A stretch of 64,000 nucleotides of DNA from Enterococcus avium ATCC 14025. GTDB taxonomy: Bacteria; Bacillota; Bacilli; Lactobacillales; Enterococcaceae. The translations under genes and the position numbers were made by a program. Within the stretch, counting starts at the first letter, position 1, and every line of letters begins with the position of its first letter. The stretch spans positions 897,335 to 961,334 of the forward strand of contig NZ_KE136357.1 in NCBI RefSeq assembly GCF_000406965.1, in the 5' to 3' direction. Positions 18,802-26,766 of the stretch are shown here, in pieces. The notes beneath the pieces were generated by a model. The model was given only the letters and a program-made list of their open reading frames with translations, did not search any database and was not told the origin of the DNA.

Positions 18802-19512
18802 CTACTTTGTTAAAACCATTTCTGCTTTAAAGTGATCATAATGATGAGTGGTGGTAGAATACTCAAAAGCAGCCCCGTTCGATAAATACCCAACTTGTTC
18901 TGCCACACCCACAGGCTCGTTGGCCTGCATGTGTAATTCCTCGGCCTCTTCTTTTGTTGCCCCTCTGACGGTGATGATTCGATGAGCGCTTTGAATAACC
19001 AACCCCAACCCATTTTCAATATAATCATAAATCGAGTGCTTAACATGTGTAGGCTTTAGATTCATGATCAGATTAATCGGCATGTAGGTGACTTCGATAG
19101 CATAGGGAACACCATCAACATAGCGCACTCGATGAATGAAATAAACGAAATCATCTTCTGAAATATTCAGCTTTTCTTGAATCTTTTCATCTGGTTGAAC
19201 GACTGAAAAATTTAGGACCTTACTGGTTACTTCATTTTGCGGATACTCTGCCGTTTTTCCGCGGAACTGATTGGTGATTGAGATTCGTTTTAATTCTGTG
19301 TCTGATAAATCTTTAATGAAGGTTCCCGAACCTCGTCTTTTAATGATTAATCCTTCTGATACCAGAATATCCAGCGCCTGCTTAACGGTCATCTTACTTG
19401 CATCGTATTCAAGCCCCAGCTCTTTTTCTGAAGGCAGCTTCTCATTCGCTTTAAAGGTGCCATCGATGATTTTATTTTTTAGATCATTTGATATATGAAT
19501 ATATTTTTTCAC
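18802..19512 (-). CDS. GntR-family (HutC/UTRA) regulator of beta-glucoside genes
   Basis: 236 residues. The N-terminal winged helix (about 1-70: LPSEKELGLEYDASKMTVKQALDILVSEGLIIKRRGSGTF) is followed by a UTRA effector domain (about 90-236; YFIHRVRYVDGVPYAIEVTYMP and the terminal FEYSTTTHHYDHFKAEM). UTRA domains usually bind a phosphorylated sugar that releases the repressor. It starts at GTG after AAAGGAGGT. Sites of the form GTCTATAC, matching the HutC-subfamily consensus GT-N-TA-N-AC, lie upstream of this gene and on the GH1 promoter, implying autoregulation and operon control. Confidence 0.9.
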   Translation of the reverse strand: MKKYIHISNDLKNKIIDGTFKANEKLPSEKELGLEYDASKMTVKQALDILVSEGLIIKRRGSGTFIKDLSDTELKRISITNQFRGKTAEYPQNEVTSKVLNFSVVQPDEKIQEKLNISEDDFVYFIHRVRYVDGVPYAIEVTYMPINLIMNLKPTHVKHSIYDYIENGLGLVIQSAHRIITVRGATKEEAEELHMQANEPVGVAEQVGYLSNGAAFEYSTTTHHYDHFKAEMVLTK

Positions 19513-19566
19513 TGAAATGACCTCCTTTTGTTGTCTCTATCATTATAGCCCAGCCCCTTCGACTTG

Positions 19567-19574
19567 GTCTATAC
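19567..19574. promoter_or_regulatory. Candidate GntR operator before its own gene
   Basis: GTCTATAC, an exact match to the HutC-subfamily consensus GT-N-TA-N-AC and identical to the site at 22116. It lies about 55 bases before the regulator start. Confidence 0.5.
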
Positions 19575-19630
19575 TAATTATTAAGAATAGTATGAAACTT
19601 ACTTTATATAGATTCATACTTTTACACGAA

Positions 19631-19806
19631 AAAAAAAGTTGTGACAGAAGTGATCAGTTTTAAGAAATTTCGGCTTATTTCCGAATGCTAGTTCTGCTTA
19701 GTGAAACTTAGCAGTAACTGTATGCGAAGCTTGCGTAGAAGAAGCTACTTCTGGAACACCGTTTATTCGGAAAAAGGAGCTATGACAAGTCTTTTGTCAC
19801 AGCTCC
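19631..19806 (-). repeat. Terminator-plus-tail dispersed element, copy 1
   Basis: Read on the minus strand: GGAGCTGTGACAAA-loop-TTGTCATAGCTCC, T-run, CCGAATAAA, TGTTC, GTAGCTT, then about 60 bases with internal inverted repeats, and AATAAGCCGAAATTTC, with a half copy of the terminator stem (TCACAACTTTTTTTT) at its end. The same ordered blocks occur at 40419-40510 downstream of an unrelated gene. It fills most of the 304-base gap between IIA and the regulator. Confidence 0.6.
19771..19806 (-). terminator. Terminator of the GH1-IIB-IIA operon
   Basis: Minus-strand GGAGCTGTGACAA stem, loop AAGACT, near-perfect 13-base complement, then TTTTT. It follows the IIA gene by about 10 bases. Confidence 0.85.
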
Positions 19807-19816
19807 TCTTCCTGTT

Positions 19817-20128
19817 TTAATCAATTCGTTTGTAGAGATCAACGATTTCCTTAGCCAAATCAGTAAATGCAATCGAGGTCATCAAATGATCTTGACTGTG
19901 AACCGCTAAGAGTGAAATTTCCATATTGTTTCCTTGTGCTTCCTGCGTAAGCAATCCTGTTTGTGCGTGATGAGCTTCTACCAAAGCATTTTCCGCCGCC
20001 GAAATTTTCGCTTCAGATTCAGCAAAATTCGAACGTTTAGCCGCTCGAATCGCTTCCATCGCATCGCTTTTCGCATTTCCGGAATGAATAATCAGTCCCA
20101 TAATCGCTTCTAAATTTTGTTGATCCAT
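19817..20128 (-). CDS. PTS subunit IIA, lactose/cellobiose family
   Basis: 103 residues, normal for the LacF/CelC-type trimeric helical IIA. The AMEAIRAAKR and AENALVEAHHAQTGLLTQEA segments contain the His expected to be phosphorylated by HPr (His in AHHAQT); a second conserved stretch is LLAVHSQDHLMTSI. It passes phosphate to the IIB encoded 12 bases upstream. It has a strong AGGGAGG site and is the last gene of the GH1-IIB-IIA operon. Confidence 0.92.
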   Translation of the reverse strand: MDQQNLEAIMGLIIHSGNAKSDAMEAIRAAKRSNFAESEAKISAAENALVEAHHAQTGLLTQEAQGNNMEISLLAVHSQDHLMTSIAFTDLAKEIVDLYKRID

Positions 20129-20140
20129 CGTACAGCCTCC

Positions 20141-20455
20141 CTATTGATTCATCAATCTTTTGGCTTCCTGCAAGACCTTTTGACCATTCATCATCCCATA
20201 ATCAGCCATATTAATGACTGCTACCGGAATACCTTTATCAGCAAGCTTATCCTCATATTGCTTTTGCATGAAACGAACTTGTGGTCCTAATAATAAAACG
20301 TCTACATTTTTCTCTGCCAAAGTATTATTGGCTTCTGTCGACGAAACCGCGAAGATCTCCGCATCAAAATTCTCCTCTTTCGCAGCGGCCTCCATCTTCG
20401 TCACTAACAAACTCGTACTCATTCCTGCTGAACAAACTAGCATAATTGTTTTCAT
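20141..20455 (-). CDS. PTS subunit IIB, lactose/cellobiose family
   Basis: 104 residues. The phosphorylated cysteine is in MLVCSAGMSTSLLV near the N-terminus (Cys8) and the P-loop fold continues to VDVLLLGPQVRFM. It accepts phosphate from IIA and gives it to the sugar transported through IIC. It lies between GH1 and IIA with tight spacing and an AGGAGGAT site. Confidence 0.93.
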   Translation of the reverse strand: MKTIMLVCSAGMSTSLLVTKMEAAAKEENFDAEIFAVSSTEANNTLAEKNVDVLLLGPQVRFMQKQYEDKLADKGIPVAVINMADYGMMNGQKVLQEAKRLMNQ

Positions 20456-20469
20456 CTGTCTTGATCCTC

Positions 20470-21897
20470 CTATTTATTTAATTTAGCAATTAATTGATCT
20501 GCTATTTCTACTTTATTTGCGGCAGCAACTTCTTTTATCCAATAGCCCGATTTTTTGATGGTTTTCTTTTGTGTGCGAATATCCGTGGAGATAAATCCAT
20601 AGCGATTACGGTACGCATTTTTCCAAGACCAGCAATCGATCGGTGTCCATAAATGATATCCGAAGCAATTAGAGCCTTCTTCCATTCCCTTGTGCAGCCA
20701 ATACAGGTGTTCTTGAATGAACTGAATACGATAATCATCCTCGATCATTCCTTGTTCATTCAGGTAACGTTCCTCCCGGGAAACGCCCATCCCATTTTCT
20801 GACACAAACCATTCGATATTATTGTAATTGTCACGAATATTAATGGCAATATCATAGACCGCTTTCGGATAAATTTCCCATCCCTTGTCCACGTTCATCC
20901 GTCTGCCTGGCATTTGATACTCTTCAAAATATTTTTCAGGAAGCCAATCTACCGCCAAGCTATCCGGTGAAACCTCTGGTGCTTTTACACGATGTGGATG
21001 GTAAAAATTCACACCTAAATAATCGATTGTGTTGTCCTTAATCAGTTGAAGCTCCTCACTGCTAGTCTCCCAAAGCACACCATCAGCTGCCAATCTTTCT
21101 GTCAAGGCTGCTGGAAATTCACCTAATGTTGAAGCGTTCATATACAATTGATTCAACCATAAATCAGCAAATTCGGCCGCTGCCAAATCTGATTCCTTCT
21201 GACTGGCAGGATAAGCAGGGGTTAAATTCAAAATAATCCCAATGCGCCCCGCTGGATTTGGATTGACTTTTTTAAAGCAAGCAATCGCCTTGGCTGAAGC
21301 CAATTGAATGTTATAAGCCACCTGCACCGCCTTCTTCCCATCCACAAGATTCGGATAATGGAATTGATGCAGGTATTCTCCTTCGGCCACCACCATTGGC
21401 TCGTTAAACGTAAACCAATCCGTGACACGATCCCCAAACAGCTTGAAGCACTGTTCGGCGAACTTAGCGAATAATTCAACAACATGCTTAGACTCCCACC
21501 CGCCATATTTGTGATAAAGCGCCACCGGCAAATCAAAGTGATGCAAATTGATAACTGGTTTAATGCCGTTTTTGATAAGTTCATCAATGACGTCATTATA
21601 GAATCGAACATTATCTTCATTCAACGTAGCGGTTTCAAAATCATCAATCAGTCGCGTCCACTGAATCGATGTACGTACCGAATTCAAACCGATCTCCTTC
21701 ATTAAACGAATGTCTTTCTTGAAATCATTGTAAAAATTTGACGCCACATTTGGCCCTATTTGATCGTAAAAAGCTTCTGGCTCAATATCATACCAATAAT
21801 CAAACATGTTGGCGTGCTCTTTATTGAACCGCCCCTCTGATTGGGGACCTGATGTTGCAGCACCCCACCAAAAATTACTTGGAAATTTAATCTGCAT
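20470..21897 (-). CDS. Glycoside hydrolase family 1, 6-phospho-beta-glucosidase
   Basis: 475 residues, a full-length GH1 barrel. The start FPSNFWWGAATSGPQSEG is the GH1 N-terminal signature; the acid/base is Glu166 in TFNEP, the nucleophile is Glu367 in VSENG, and the WTPIDCWSWKNAYRNRYGFI loop near the end belongs to the phospho-glycoside-binding type. It cleaves the 6-phospho-beta-glucoside delivered by the adjacent PTS into glucose-6-phosphate and an aglycone or glucose. First gene of the operon, with AGGAGGAG before the ATG and a leader of about 190 bases containing a cre site and a relict ROK end. Confidence 0.93.
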   Translation of the reverse strand: MQIKFPSNFWWGAATSGPQSEGRFNKEHANMFDYWYDIEPEAFYDQIGPNVASNFYNDFKKDIRLMKEIGLNSVRTSIQWTRLIDDFETATLNEDNVRFYNDVIDELIKNGIKPVINLHHFDLPVALYHKYGGWESKHVVELFAKFAEQCFKLFGDRVTDWFTFNEPMVVAEGEYLHQFHYPNLVDGKKAVQVAYNIQLASAKAIACFKKVNPNPAGRIGIILNLTPAYPASQKESDLAAAEFADLWLNQLYMNASTLGEFPAALTERLAADGVLWETSSEELQLIKDNTIDYLGVNFYHPHRVKAPEVSPDSLAVDWLPEKYFEEYQMPGRRMNVDKGWEIYPKAVYDIAINIRDNYNNIEWFVSENGMGVSREERYLNEQGMIEDDYRIQFIQEHLYWLHKGMEEGSNCFGYHLWTPIDCWSWKNAYRNRYGFISTDIRTQKKTIKKSGYWIKEVAAANKVEIADQLIAKLNK

Positions 21898-21903
21898 CGC
21901 TTA

Positions 21904-22014
21904 TTCTCCTCCTGGTATTTTCCTTGCTAATGCCAATCCGCCAATAATACCTGCGCGATTATTCAGTTTACTAGAAACAATGAAATGCTCGATAATTTCA
22001 AATGATTTCGGTTA
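21904..22014 (-). pseudogene. Relict C-terminus of a ROK-family kinase
   Basis: Directly before the GH1 gene an open stretch reads PKSFEIIEHFIVSSKLNNRA then GIIGGLALARKIPGGE and stops 6 bases before the GH1 start. The S.L.N.AGIIG.LALA pattern is the C-terminal helix signature of ROK kinases. Upstream the frame is closed (TAA just before PKS) and no further ROK sequence can be read in any frame. It looks like the remnant of a kinase gene deleted from the head of the operon; its 3' end still supplies the GH1 ribosome binding site. Confidence 0.65.
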
Positions 22015-22017
22015 CAT
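22003..22017 (-). promoter_or_regulatory. cre site in the GH1 leader
   Basis: Minus-strand ATGTAACCGAAATCA matches WTGNAANCGNWWNCA at all 15 positions. It sits about 70 bases downstream of the predicted transcription start, suggesting CcpA roadblock repression. It overlaps the upstream edge of the relict ROK sequence. Confidence 0.65.
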
Positions 22018-22091
22018 TCCTTTTCTCAATGATCCCAAAAATCATTCATATCTTACCTGCATCAATACTTCTCAGCATCTTTCTTAATTAT

Positions 22092-22123
22092 ATTATATAT
22101 ACTATATATTTAAATGTCTATAC
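22092..22123 (-). promoter_or_regulatory. GH1 operon promoter with overlapping GntR operator
   Basis: On the minus strand -35 TAGACA (22115-22120), 17-base spacer, -10 TATAAT (22092-22097). The -35 is overlapped by GTATAGAC (22116-22123), the same GT-N-TA-N-AC site found upstream of the regulator gene. Repressor bound here would exclude RNA polymerase. Confidence 0.65.
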
Positions 22124-22294
22124 TTTTAATTTTTAAAATTCAGATATTTACATAAAATTCCGCTTTATCAACGAAAAAACAATTAGAACTCAGGAAAGGC
22201 TTAGTTTTGCAGTGTTCGACACTAACGCTTTTAGCCATTTTCTTCCGATCAGACTCGTTTGGAAATTTAATGCATTGTTTATTTATCACACCTG

Positions 22295-22322
22295 TTGCTT
22301 TTCGCTCCAAACCTAGTACACT
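22295..22322 (+). promoter_or_regulatory. Probable yjdF promoter
   Basis: TTGCTT, 16-base spacer, TACACT. A start near 22329 would give a structured leader of about 107 bases before yjdF. Confidence 0.4.
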
Positions 22323-22328
22323 TAAATT

Positions 22329-22435
22329 AAGCATAAAAACACATGGCGGTTGGTAGTCCGCCGCATGAAAATGTCAGTAACCTGCCCTCCCGGGTTGTCC
22401 ATTGCTTGAAATCATTTCAAGAGGGAGGTGTCATC
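22329..22435 (+). ncRNA. Structured leader of yjdF, probable yjdF-motif riboswitch
   Basis: Seen: a stem ATGGCGG/CCGC.CAT (22343-22366), a stem-loop AACCTG/CGGGTT (22379-22395), a perfect hairpin TTGAAAT-C-ATTTCAA (22406-22420), and CCCTCC (22385-22390) complementary to the ribosome binding site GGGAGG (22123-22128 offset +300: 22423-22428). The site can therefore be masked. Known: the yjdF RNA motif occurs upstream of yjdF genes in Firmicutes and binds azaaromatic compounds. Assignment to that class rests on gene context and layout; the covariance model was not run. Confidence 0.6.
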
Positions 22436-22846
22436 ATGAAGTTGACGATTTACTTCGATGGCAGTTTTTGGTGCGGCTTAGTAGAAGTTGAAGACAATGG
22501 CCATTACCAAGCAATCCGGCATGTTTTTGGTCCCGAACCAAAGGATGCGGATGTGTGGGAATTTGTGACCAAACGTTTGCCACATCTATTGAAGCAAACG
22601 GGCGTTGTTGCTACTCAGAAAAAAACAGCTGAAAAGAAACTCAGTCCCAAACGGATGCAACGTTTGATCAATCGCGAAAAGCGGCAGCCCGTTGTTTCAA
22701 CCAAAGCCCAGATTGCGATGAATGAAATCCGTGAGCAGGCAAAAGCGGCGAATAAATCGCAAAAGCGCCGAAAAAAAGCTGAGTATGCTGACAAACGGTT
22801 TCAACAAAAGCAAGCCAAAAAACGCGAGAAGCACAAAGGACATTAA
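22436..22846 (+). CDS. yjdF: YjdF family protein (DUF2992)
   Basis: 136 residues. MKLTIYFDGSFWCGLVEVED, AIRHVFGPEPKDADVWEFV are the conserved YjdF N-terminal core; the C-terminal half (about 70-136) is Lys/Arg/Gln-rich and helical (KRMQRLINREKRQ, KSQKRRKKAEYADKRFQQKQ), suggesting nucleic-acid or ribosome contact. Biochemical function is unknown; the family is linked to a riboswitch sensing azaaromatic compounds, pointing to a detoxification or stress role. I start at the ATG after GAGGGAGG and not at an upstream ATG inside the structured leader. Confidence 0.88.
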   Translation: MKLTIYFDGSFWCGLVEVEDNGHYQAIRHVFGPEPKDADVWEFVTKRLPHLLKQTGVVATQKKTAEKKLSPKRMQRLINREKRQPVVSTKAQIAMNEIREQAKAANKSQKRRKKAEYADKRFQQKQAKKREKHKGH

Positions 22847-22890
22847 CAAGAAGCAGCCCAAATCTAGTCAGATTTGGGCTGTTTCTTGTT
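22845..22890. terminator. Bidirectional terminator between yjdF and PfpI-family gene
   Basis: AACAAGAAGCAGCCCAAATC and its near-perfect complement around AGTC, with the gene ends converging on it. No long T-run follows on the plus strand, but the stem is very strong. Confidence 0.75.
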
Positions 22891-22897
22891 AAGTGAT

Positions 22898-23530
22898 TTA
22901 TTGATTTGCTGGCAATGATTGCATCAAAGCAAAGAACTGTTCCGTCTCACCAGTATTGAAATAGTTATACCACGCATCCAGTGTAGTAGCTTCAAAGACT
23001 TCTAAATGCTCGATTATTTGTCTTGCCCACAGTAATCCGCCAGTTGAACTAGCAGTAATCAGATTGTCCCCTACCACAGAAGGCTCATCTAGATAGTGGC
23101 TTTGTCCTTTATAACTAGGAGCGACCATTTCCAGAAAGCCTGGTCCATTACTCGTATGAGGACGCTCATCCAATAACCCAAAATTTGCAAGTGCAGCTGT
23201 TGCTCCGCAGATGGCTCCCACCATAGCACCGATTGAAAGAAACTCGCTGGCTTTCTCGATAATTGCGAAATGTTTTTGATCGTTCCATGTATTTGAACCA
23301 GGTAATAATAAGACATTTGCTTCTGCTACCTCGATGTCAGCAATCACACAATCAGGTACGATCCTCATTCCGCCCATCGTCGTGACTGGTTCTTTAGAAT
23401 GACTAACTGTTTTTAACGTTACCTTTGGTGCTCCTTCTTTGAAAAACCGACCCGAATTCAGCTCTGCTGTCACGTATCCTAATTCCCAGTCAGCTAACGT
23501 ATCCATCACATAAACATAAATTGTACTCAT
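22898..23530 (-). CDS. DJ-1/PfpI family protein
   Basis: 210 residues. The Rossmann-like core shows YVYVMDTLADWELGYVTAEL at the start, LLLPGSNTW in the middle and the nucleophile elbow MVGAICGATAALANFGLLD with the expected Cys. This resembles the YdeA/YoaZ-type PfpI branch; members include glyoxalase- or protease-like and stress proteins, so no reaction is assigned. The ATG chosen has GGAGGCGG before it; a longer frame adds 19 residues without a site. It is divergent from the WYL regulator, which probably controls it. Confidence 0.85.
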   Translation of the reverse strand: MSTIYVYVMDTLADWELGYVTAELNSGRFFKEGAPKVTLKTVSHSKEPVTTMGGMRIVPDCVIADIEVAEANVLLLPGSNTWNDQKHFAIIEKASEFLSIGAMVGAICGATAALANFGLLDERPHTSNGPGFLEMVAPSYKGQSHYLDEPSVVGDNLITASSTGGLLWARQIIEHLEVFEATTLDAWYNYFNTGETEQFFALMQSLPANQ

Positions 23531-23643
23531 AAATTTCCGCCTCCAATAACTTTCTATAGCTTTAGTATACAAGGCAATTGTTGACAACTATATGGCAACA
23601 ATCTAAACTAACAATAAGAAAATTTTGAAAAGAGGTAAAATCT

Positions 23644-24573
23644 TTGAAGGTGGATAGATTACTAAGCATTACGATGCTCTTGCTAGATAAAAAGCGAATC
23701 AGCGCTAAAGAGCTGGCGGAAAAATTCGAAGTTTCTCCGCGAACGATCTACCGCGACATTGATACTCTCAACATGGCAGGAATTCCCATCCGTTCAACAT
23801 CCGGAGTAGGCGGCGGCTTTGAGATTATGGAAAATTACAAAATGGATAAAAAAGTCTTCTCCTCTACCGATCTCTCCACTATTTTGACAAGCCTTTCGGG
23901 ATTCTCCAACATGTTGCAGGGAAAAGAACTAGCAAGCGCTCTTGCAAAGGTCAAAAGTTTTATTCCTGCTGATCGAGCGAAGGATATTGAATCAAAGATC
24001 GATCAGTTCAACGTTGATTTAAGTCCATGGATAGGAAATCGGAGCATTCAGCACTACGTCGAAACAATCAAAGTCGCATTACAGGAAAACCGGCTGCTCG
24101 CTTTTAATTATTCAAATCAACATGGCAGAAGCTCTGAGAGAACGATTGAGCCTTATCAGCTTGTTCTAAAAAATAGTCAATGGTATGTGCAGGGATATTG
24201 TTTGGCTAGAAATGATTTTCGTCTATTCAAAGTTAATCGTATGACCAAGTTGCAAATGAAAGAAGAACACTTTGTCCCACGGGAGTATCAAAAACCGCAG
24301 CTAGATTTTGCAGATTATTTAGATACGGTACAAACCACGATCAAAATTCGCATTCACCGCTCGGTTATGGATATGGTGCTGGATTATTGCACGTTCGAAA
24401 ATTTTAAACCTGATGGTGATAGCCACTACATCGTAGATTTCCCTTTTGTTGAAAATGATTACTACTATAATATCCTTTTTAGTTTTGGAAATAACTGCGA
24501 ATGCCTCGAGCCGCCACAAATCCGCGCTGAAATGAAGCGCAGAATCAAAGAGATTGCTGCTTTATATAATTAA
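23644..24573 (+). CDS. YafY-type HTH/WYL-domain transcriptional regulator
   Basis: 309 residues starting at TTG after AAAGAGGT. The N-terminal winged HTH_11 domain (about 1-60: ISAKELAEKFEVSPRTIYRDIDTLNMAGIPI) is followed by STSGVGGGFEI, a WYL domain (about 135-215: LLAFNYSNQHGRSSERTIEPYQLVLKNSQWYVQGYC) and a WCX C-terminal extension. Known members sense small ligands through the WYL domain. The divergent PfpI-family gene is 113 bases away and is the likely target. Confidence 0.9.
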   Translation: MKVDRLLSITMLLLDKKRISAKELAEKFEVSPRTIYRDIDTLNMAGIPIRSTSGVGGGFEIMENYKMDKKVFSSTDLSTILTSLSGFSNMLQGKELASALAKVKSFIPADRAKDIESKIDQFNVDLSPWIGNRSIQHYVETIKVALQENRLLAFNYSNQHGRSSERTIEPYQLVLKNSQWYVQGYCLARNDFRLFKVNRMTKLQMKEEHFVPREYQKPQLDFADYLDTVQTTIKIRIHRSVMDMVLDYCTFENFKPDGDSHYIVDFPFVENDYYYNILFSFGNNCECLEPPQIRAEMKRRIKEIAALYN

Positions 24574-24622
24574 AAATAGGAGTGCTCTGATATTTGCGAA
24601 AAATATCGGAGCACTCCTATTT
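24574..24622. terminator. Bidirectional terminator after the WYL gene
   Basis: AAATAGGAGTGCTC(T/C)GATATTT stem around GCGA, with A/T tails on both strands, between two convergent genes. Confidence 0.85.
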
Positions 24623-24639
24623 GTTTCCTCTTAATCTAA

Positions 24640-25539
24640 TCAAGAGATTCTGCTTGGCAAAACCTTTGACGCCCTTTCTTTATAAATCTCTGATGCCTCA
24701 ATCGAATACTGTACTTTAATGCGATCACTAACAAAATAGTTGTCTATACCTTGAGATAGCTGCCAGTTTACACTGACACAGCCTGGCCGGCGATACTTTT
24801 CATCGCTCTGATAGTTTTCGTATAGAACAAACCAAGGAACTAAGGAGGTTCCCTTGCCGTTTTCGTCCATATAGCGCTCATCCGTGTCAAAACGAACAAT
24901 ATCTCCCGAATCATCAAAGGTAAATCGCCCTTTAGCGCTAACGCCATTCCAGCTGATTGTTCCTTCAACCGTCTGATAATCAATCGTTCTCCAGCTTATG
25001 TACTCCTGTAAAAATAAACTCGGCATGAAGACCGCATCAGCCAGTGCCGTAATCAATTGGCTTTGATCCATTTCTGGACCAGTGGAATGAAACAATTGAA
25101 AATGTTTCGCCAGCACGCCGATCATTGATCCCTTGCCATCCTGAACACTGTCTCTCACATGAACCGGCAAGCCAAACATGTGTGCCGTTAAAAAAGCATA
25201 GCGGTCTGGTCGATCAACAAAGTTCACCTGACAAAAATCGATCGGAATCGTTTTTTTCCCTGCCTCCATTCGAAACTTCGTATTTTCAAATTGAATATAC
25301 ATATTGCGCATCATTGGTTGATTAATATAGCCATTCTTTTTTAAATATTTCCTTAGCAGCTGTGGCAACTCAGCGATAGCTTCTTCGGTAATGACCGATG
25401 GCTGCAAAGAAATATCGTTTTCCTGTTGAAAAGAAGACGCGATATCCGCAAGATACTTCTTCCAAGCAGGACCACCTGGGATAATCAGATAAATAATAAC
25501 TATCGCTAAAACGATCATTAATCCCCATACAAGTATCAT
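24640..25539 (-). CDS. DUF6544-like membrane-anchored protein
   Basis: 299 residues. One N-terminal transmembrane helix (about 2-22, ILVWGLMIVLAIVIIYLIIP) is followed by a soluble domain resembling the DUF6544 family: LRKYLKKNGYINQPMMRNMYIQFE, DRPDRYAFLTAHMFGLPVHVRDS, SWRTIDYQTVEGTISWNGVSAKGRFTFDDSG. The function of this family is unknown. I prefer the ATG with AAAGGAAG seven bases upstream; in-frame ATGs 4 and 6 codons earlier are possible. Monocistronic. Confidence 0.65.
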   Translation of the reverse strand: MILVWGLMIVLAIVIIYLIIPGGPAWKKYLADIASSFQQENDISLQPSVITEEAIAELPQLLRKYLKKNGYINQPMMRNMYIQFENTKFRMEAGKKTIPIDFCQVNFVDRPDRYAFLTAHMFGLPVHVRDSVQDGKGSMIGVLAKHFQLFHSTGPEMDQSQLITALADAVFMPSLFLQEYISWRTIDYQTVEGTISWNGVSAKGRFTFDDSGDIVRFDTDERYMDENGKGTSLVPWFVLYENYQSDEKYRRPGCVSVNWQLSQGIDNYFVSDRIKVQYSIEASEIYKERASKVLPSRIS

Positions 25540-25743
25540 GGTCATTCTTCCTTTCATAAATAGTTCGTTCCTACTTCTCACTATACATGAAATCACAATG
25601 CCTGCCATCCGCCCAAAGGCTTATTTAACAACAATCTTTAATTTCATCAATCGGATATTGTTATTCATGAAAATCAAAAGTGTTTTCCTTTACTCATTTC
25701 CAGAGAGCTACCGTTCTCTTTAAATTTAAAACAAATTCTTTTT

Positions 25744-25799
25744 AATACAACGTTGACTTAAAAGATACTATGTTGTATTATTCTTTTTGGAAACGTTTC
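25744..25799 (+). promoter_or_regulatory. Nucleoside gene promoter with inverted repeat and cre-like site
   Basis: -35 TTGACT (25753-25758), 17-base spacer, -10 TATTAT (25776-25781). Perfect inverted repeat AATACAAC (25744-25751) / GTTGTATT (25772-25779) brackets the promoter, a likely operator for the GntR/UTRA regulator at 28702. GGAAACGTTTC (25789-25799) lies at the expected start point and matches cre except for its last two positions. Confidence 0.6.
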
Positions 25800-25824
25800 A
25801 CTACATTAAGAAAGAGAGCATGAT

Positions 25825-26748
25825 ATGAATAAAAAACCAGTAATTATCAGTACAGATCCGGGAATTGATGACGCAGTAGCCATTGCTTTAGCGCTATTCA
25901 GTGAAGAATTGGATGTAAAGTTGATTTGTCCAATTTTTGGAAATGTTAGTTTGGAAAACACAAAAGCGAATACCGAAAAATTGCTTACGTTGTATAAAAA
26001 AGAACCTCAAGTTGTATTAGGTAGCCAACAACCTCTTTTGAGAAAATCCATTAATGCCAGTAATGTTCACGGAAAATCAGGTATGGATGGGTACTCTTTT
26101 CCCGAACCAACAGTTTTTGCGGATCATTCTCTAACTGCGGTTGCAGCTATGCATAAAATTATTAATCAAGAAGAAAACAAGACCACCTTAATTGGAATTG
26201 GTCCATTGACTGATATTGCCCTATTTATCCATCTATATCCGCAAGATCTTGAGAGAATAGAACAAATCGTAGTAATGGGCGGTAGTTTAGGAAGAGGAAA
26301 TTACGGTGTATTATCGGAGTTCAATTTTGCTGCAGACCCAGAAGCAGCAAAAATTGTTTTTGACAGCGGTCTTCCTATCCAAGTAGCACCAATGGAAGTC
26401 GGAAGACAAGCAAAAGTAATGCCTGAAATCTCTGAAAAGATCAAACAGCTTGGGAAAATTGGCGATATGTTCTATCAATTATTCTCAAAATATCGTGGAG
26501 GAAGTTTTGCGACTGGATTAAGTATGTATGATGCTCTAGCAGTAGGTCTGATCCTAAATCCAAAAATGTTTGAAATCGTTTCAACTAGAATCGAAATAGA
26601 AACTACCAGTCCTTTGACTGCTGGTGCTTCCTTAATTGATTTAAAAGGTTACTTAAAATTACCTGCTAATGCTGAAGTAGCAATCAGCGTTGATCCAAAG
26701 CAATTTGAAGAGTGGTTTATTCATTCTATTGCTAAAACTATAAAATGA
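25825..26748 (+). CDS. Inosine/uridine-preferring nucleoside hydrolase
   Basis: 307 residues, standard length. The N-terminal calcium-binding signature is STDPGIDDAVAIALAL (about 9-24); others are HGKSGMDG, the GIGPLTDIALFIHLYP loop, VVMGGSLGRGN and SMYDALAV near the C-terminus with the last metal Asp. It splits ribonucleosides into base and ribose in the cytoplasm. It is followed 18 bases later by a DcuC-like transporter, so the pair probably takes up and cleaves a nucleoside. Confidence 0.93.
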   Translation: MNKKPVIISTDPGIDDAVAIALALFSEELDVKLICPIFGNVSLENTKANTEKLLTLYKKEPQVVLGSQQPLLRKSINASNVHGKSGMDGYSFPEPTVFADHSLTAVAAMHKIINQEENKTTLIGIGPLTDIALFIHLYPQDLERIEQIVVMGGSLGRGNYGVLSEFNFAADPEAAKIVFDSGLPIQVAPMEVGRQAKVMPEISEKIKQLGKIGDMFYQLFSKYRGGSFATGLSMYDALAVGLILNPKMFEIVSTRIEIETTSPLTAGASLIDLKGYLKLPANAEVAISVDPKQFEEWFIHSIAKTIK

Positions 26749-26766
26749 AAGTGTGGTTGATATAAT

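Noticed and set aside
22140-22334. 64-codon minus-strand frame between GH1 and yjdF
   Set aside because: No ribosome binding site, no recognisable domain, and it overlaps the probable yjdF promoter.
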